Shown: positions 61,025-64,000 of the stretch, one piece after another
Layout: each line of letters starts with the position of its first letter
Numbering within the stretch: the first letter of the stretch is position 1
DNA from: Tyto alba
Taxonomy: Eukaryota; Chordata; Aves; Strigiformes; Tytonidae
Assembly (NCBI RefSeq): GCF_018691265.1
Contig: NW_024881316.1
Location: 26,017,819 to 26,081,818 of the forward strand
DNA: 64,000 nucleotides
Direction: 5' to 3'
Made by a program: the position numbers and the translations under genes
Notes under the pieces: model-generated
Told to the model about the DNA's origin: nothing
Databases searched by the model: none
Seen by the model: the letters and a program-made list of their open reading frames with translations, nothing else

Positions 61025-61884
61025 TGTAAAAAACAACACTCACACATCAGGATAACACGCCAGGTATTGGTTTTGGTGCTCACAAGGAATAGTTGTGAAT
61101 AAAATATTTATAATGGAGAGTATGCATAATCTCTATCTACACCTTTTCATTGTGTAGATTATAAATACTTCCTAAGTACAGCCATTGGGACATATATTTA
61201 GGAAGAGTCTTACAAGCAGAGATGTCAGCAGGCGGATCTGAGATGAAAGAGTTTTCTGCTGACATTTCTTGATAAACTGAAATAAACATACCTCATTTAG
61301 AAAGCTAGAGCAAAGTATGCCAGTGCAGCCATTTGATTGTATTGATTAAAACTGATGCATGCTTTATGATGAAGTGTTATATCCGTTCTTTACAAGTAAA
61401 GAACAACAATATTGTATTTAGTTTATCCTGAGTGAATGATTTACTATAATCAAAGTCCTTCTGGAAAATGAAGTGTAGACATTATCAAGCTAAGGAGGGG
61501 CTTTTTGTTTTCTAGGAAGAAGTAACTCATTGCTGAAGGGGCCTCTCTGTGACTGAGATCCAAGGTATAATGATAGCTGATATTTGTGAGAGATGGAGGC
61601 TCTTCAGTGAAGCTGCATGATGAATCACTAATAAAACCCAATTAGCTGCTTAGATGATTCCCCTTTAGTCATCACTCAGAGAATGGAAATCATGCGAGAT
61701 GAGAGAGCATCACAACTGCATCTACTGCAATAGCAAGAGATAAAATAATGCCGGATCTTTGTCAAAGTCACGAAGGACAGTAACATAAGTGAGTGAATAT
61801 TAATAAAGGCTGTCTTTAATGAATCTATGCAGGGCTGAAATCAATGGGTGATAATATCTTAGAACAAAATATAAGTGATACTGT

Positions 61885-62060
61885 GGTGAGTGGGAATAGC
61901 AGTGAGGGGTACCAGTGCAGGGGTGACTTCCTAGCTAGAGGCAACAGCATTGTGATTAGAGGAAATACTGCAGCTAGTCACAACAGCCAGGAGTAGCAGC
62001 ATGGTGAGAGGGGGGTGCTTCATCAGTGGGTTTATGACTAGAGTTTGTGGCAGTTAGAAA
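61885..62060 (+). repeat. Degenerate G-rich repeat block
   Basis: Phrases of the type GTGGTGAGTGGGAATAGCAG, CAGGGGTGACTTC, GAGGCAACAGCATTGTGATT, CAGGAGTAGCAGCATGGTGA and GAGGGGGGTGCTTCATCAG recur with drift. It looks like a very decayed minisatellite; the period is uncertain. Confidence 0.35.
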
Positions 62061-62682
62061 TTGTGCCGAGGTGACATCAAGGTACCTCTACATGCACAGG
62101 CATCACTTTATGATAAAGATGTATGAGAATCTGTCTGCATGCATGCTAGGATGGTAGTGAGTACCGAAAAAGGCTGTCATGTATTGGAAAGGTACAACCT
62201 GGAGAAATATCTTCCAGTGTAGATAAGTATCAAGTGACAGATACTGGGAAAAAACAAGGGGCAGCCAACTTGCAAGATGATGGTCCTTTAGCTGATGGTT
62301 TCTATTCTGGAGCAAAATCTTAGAATTATGACAGATAGTTTAGCATGCAGTATTAGGAAAGCAAATGAAAAGCTGGCAGTTATTAGGTGAAGAACAGAGA
62401 ATGAAGGAGAAAGAAAAGTTCTCACCCTCCTGTAGGCATCTACTTACAGCCGCTGATGGGAGTTAGGATGCTGAATTAGTTGGGCTCTTGGTTGGACCCC
62501 ATGTGGCTGTTCTTCTGTTTTCATATGGTCACAACTGGGTAGGGAAAGAGAATCAATGGTCTGATGCCCGCTGTTCTGCAGGGCTGTGCTTTCTGATCAG
62601 ATAAACACTAGCTTGATTTATTGCTGCTTTGTTTTCCCCAAATCAATGCTGTGTCACTTTTCCTTTTAATACCTTTGGTTTT

Positions 62683-62700
62683 ATCCATATATATATGGAT
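62683..62700. repeat. Perfect 18-bp palindrome
   Basis: ATCCATATATATATGGAT equals its own reverse complement. It has the same form as the palindrome at 19491-19514: unique flanks around an (AT)n centre. Confidence 0.8.
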
Positions 62701-64000
62701 TTGGCAAGAAAGGAACTGACTAGGGGATTACAGAATTGTATCTCCCTGGCCATCTGCTGTCCACCACAAACTGGCCTGATACCTGCAACACCTGAAATAA
62801 GTGCTACGGAAGTGTTGAATTTTAGAGGTGTTTATCCAAGTATGTGTTAAGAGCTAGTAACTTTTCTTTCTAACAGCATTAGATAAGAAAGTTATGAATG
62901 CTAATCCCATTTATTTATTGTAAAATCAAACAGAACTCTTGGTCTTTTTAACAGCTAACTACCTTGAAACTCTGAATGTGCCTTTACTGGGAAATACATT
63001 TTAAAAACAGAGAGGCACAGTGTCTAGACTTTCTAATTTTCTTTTGCATAAATGAATACAGTATTCATAAAAATCTAGATTGATAGGAAATACATTATGG
63101 CCTAAAACATTTAGAACTAATCTATCTACCTAGCTCACGAAAGCTCAGGTAATAAATATGAACCATTTCAATGAGAATCAATATTAATGATGATTGGCTT
63201 TGTCCGGATTTATGTTTCAAGTGTAGTCACTTGTATGCACTCCTTGACATCTCAGAAGGAGTGAGTGCAGGGTAAGTGGAGGAATTAATAGCATCTTACT
63301 CTGTCTCTACCTGATTTTGTGAAACTTGCTGGAACTCATTATCTTTGATTCCCCTACCACTTTAAGTTTATGCCGCAGGCCCAAAAGTTACCAGGACGAG
63401 AATGGTGGATAGATTTTGGTAGAATTTTGTATAAGCTTCTTTCCTTGAGGAAACCAGGCTAAAAAACGGAGACATTTCCTTAGATTGCTTCATCCTAAAT
63501 GACTCTCTGATACAAAGATTACTCCTGAAAAATATGGCAGAGATGATAGGAAAATCATAAGTACTTGTTAGATGATATTTGACTTCATGAATAGTCCCTC
63601 AGAGAGCATGGTGGCATCAACTGTTAGTATGACACTGAGAAACTTCCTTAATGAAAAGAGAAACACGATTTTCTGCAACTGTCTAAATCCTATCAATAAA
63701 AATGAGATTTCAGGGGTGAAACCCTTGAATTGCTGATGTAACTGGCAAAATTCCTGGAGATTTCTATTAGGGCCAGGATTTCACCATAGGAGTGTTGGCT
63801 CTCTCTGGTTTACAAATAAATCACAAAGCATTCCCATTCATGTTTGTATTGGCTGCTTCTAAGTATTTATGAGCAGATTAGGATAGAAATTTTCTGTACT
63901 TGTTGCCTACAAAGTGCTTGTGAGCTTTTTATTTCAGTAGTTCACTGTCCATTTTTTATAGTGTATGACTGGCCATCTTTTCTTCACTGGATAGTTGTTT

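Larger units (their letters stand above)
4624..64000 (+). other. CSMD1: CSMD1 intron 1 (5' part, open at right edge)
   Basis: The intron opens with a consensus donor GTAAGAT and runs past the right edge, at least 59.4 kb. A very long first intron is expected for CSMD1, which spans megabases in other vertebrates. I looked for an acceptor followed by a frame encoding the start of the first CUB domain (Q-N-C-G-G) and saw none. The sequence is AT-rich beyond the CpG island and dotted with LINE, LTR and simple repeats listed separately. No nested gene with credible coding potential was found on either strand. Confidence 0.88.
58096..64000. other. CSMD1: Intron 1 stretch to the window edge, no gene
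   Basis: AT-rich intron. It includes a T-rich tract at 60961-61024, an 18-bp palindrome at 62683-62700, a G-rich degenerate repeat near 61885-62060, and two blocks (about 61200-61400 and 61680-61840) whose mixed composition could mark conserved noncoding sequence. No acceptor plus CUB-like exon was found before 64000. Confidence 0.55.

Noticed and set aside
1..64000. CRISPR array, tRNA, rRNA or bacterial-type operon
   Set aside because: No regularly spaced repeats with unique spacers, no cloverleaf with A/B boxes and no rRNA-like sequence was seen; the DNA is plainly vertebrate.

Overview
The window is vertebrate nuclear DNA, almost certainly from a bird. The sequence itself shows this: two CR1 LINE copies with the avian CR1 3' end (tandem CATAGAAT units on the + strand), a solo LTR of an avian endogenous-retrovirus type, a dense CpG island at one promoter, and otherwise AT-rich, intron-like sequence without long reading frames. 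There are no bacterial operons, CRISPR arrays, tRNAs or rRNAs.

One host gene is recognisable. At 4557-4623 on the + strand, a 22-codon signal-peptide exon starting MTAWRKFKSLL and ending LLTAAQ is followed by a strong splice donor (G|GTAAGAT). By recall this matches the N-terminus of CSMD1 (CUB and Sushi multiple domains 1), whose mature part begins shortly after in exon 2. Exon 2 is not in the window. The layout is: 1-3540, upstream intergenic DNA; about 3600-6470, a CpG island carrying promoter, 5'UTR, exon 1 and the first 1.8 kb of intron 1; 4624-64000, the first ~59 kb of intron 1, still open at the right edge.

Within the intron I can support the following. There is a short CR1 3' fragment (8671-8853, - strand). 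A complete solo LTR lies at 15991-17126 (+), with TG...CA ends, a TATA-like box, AATAAA and a near-perfect 5-bp target duplication. A very decayed CR1/L3-type LINE reverse-transcriptase relic lies at 23130-23970 (+), followed by a MIR-like amniote repeat relic. A longer 5'-truncated CR1 lies at 43340-44072 (-) with RT C-terminal coding remnants in two frames. An old CR1/L3-like 3' tail lies at ~57990-58095 (+). There are also several foldback-like relics, poly-T/A tracts, short tandem duplications and perfect palindromes.

I do not see a new biological system here. The observations most worth checking are the chained stop/start upstream ORFs in the CSMD1 leader, the apparently shorter bird CSMD1 signal peptide, a GC-rich minisatellite-like islet in the intron, the internal repeat array of the solo LTR, and a few palindromes or possible conserved noncoding blocks. 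The many open frames of 60-500 codons, especially across the CpG island, look like composition artefacts and are not annotated as genes.
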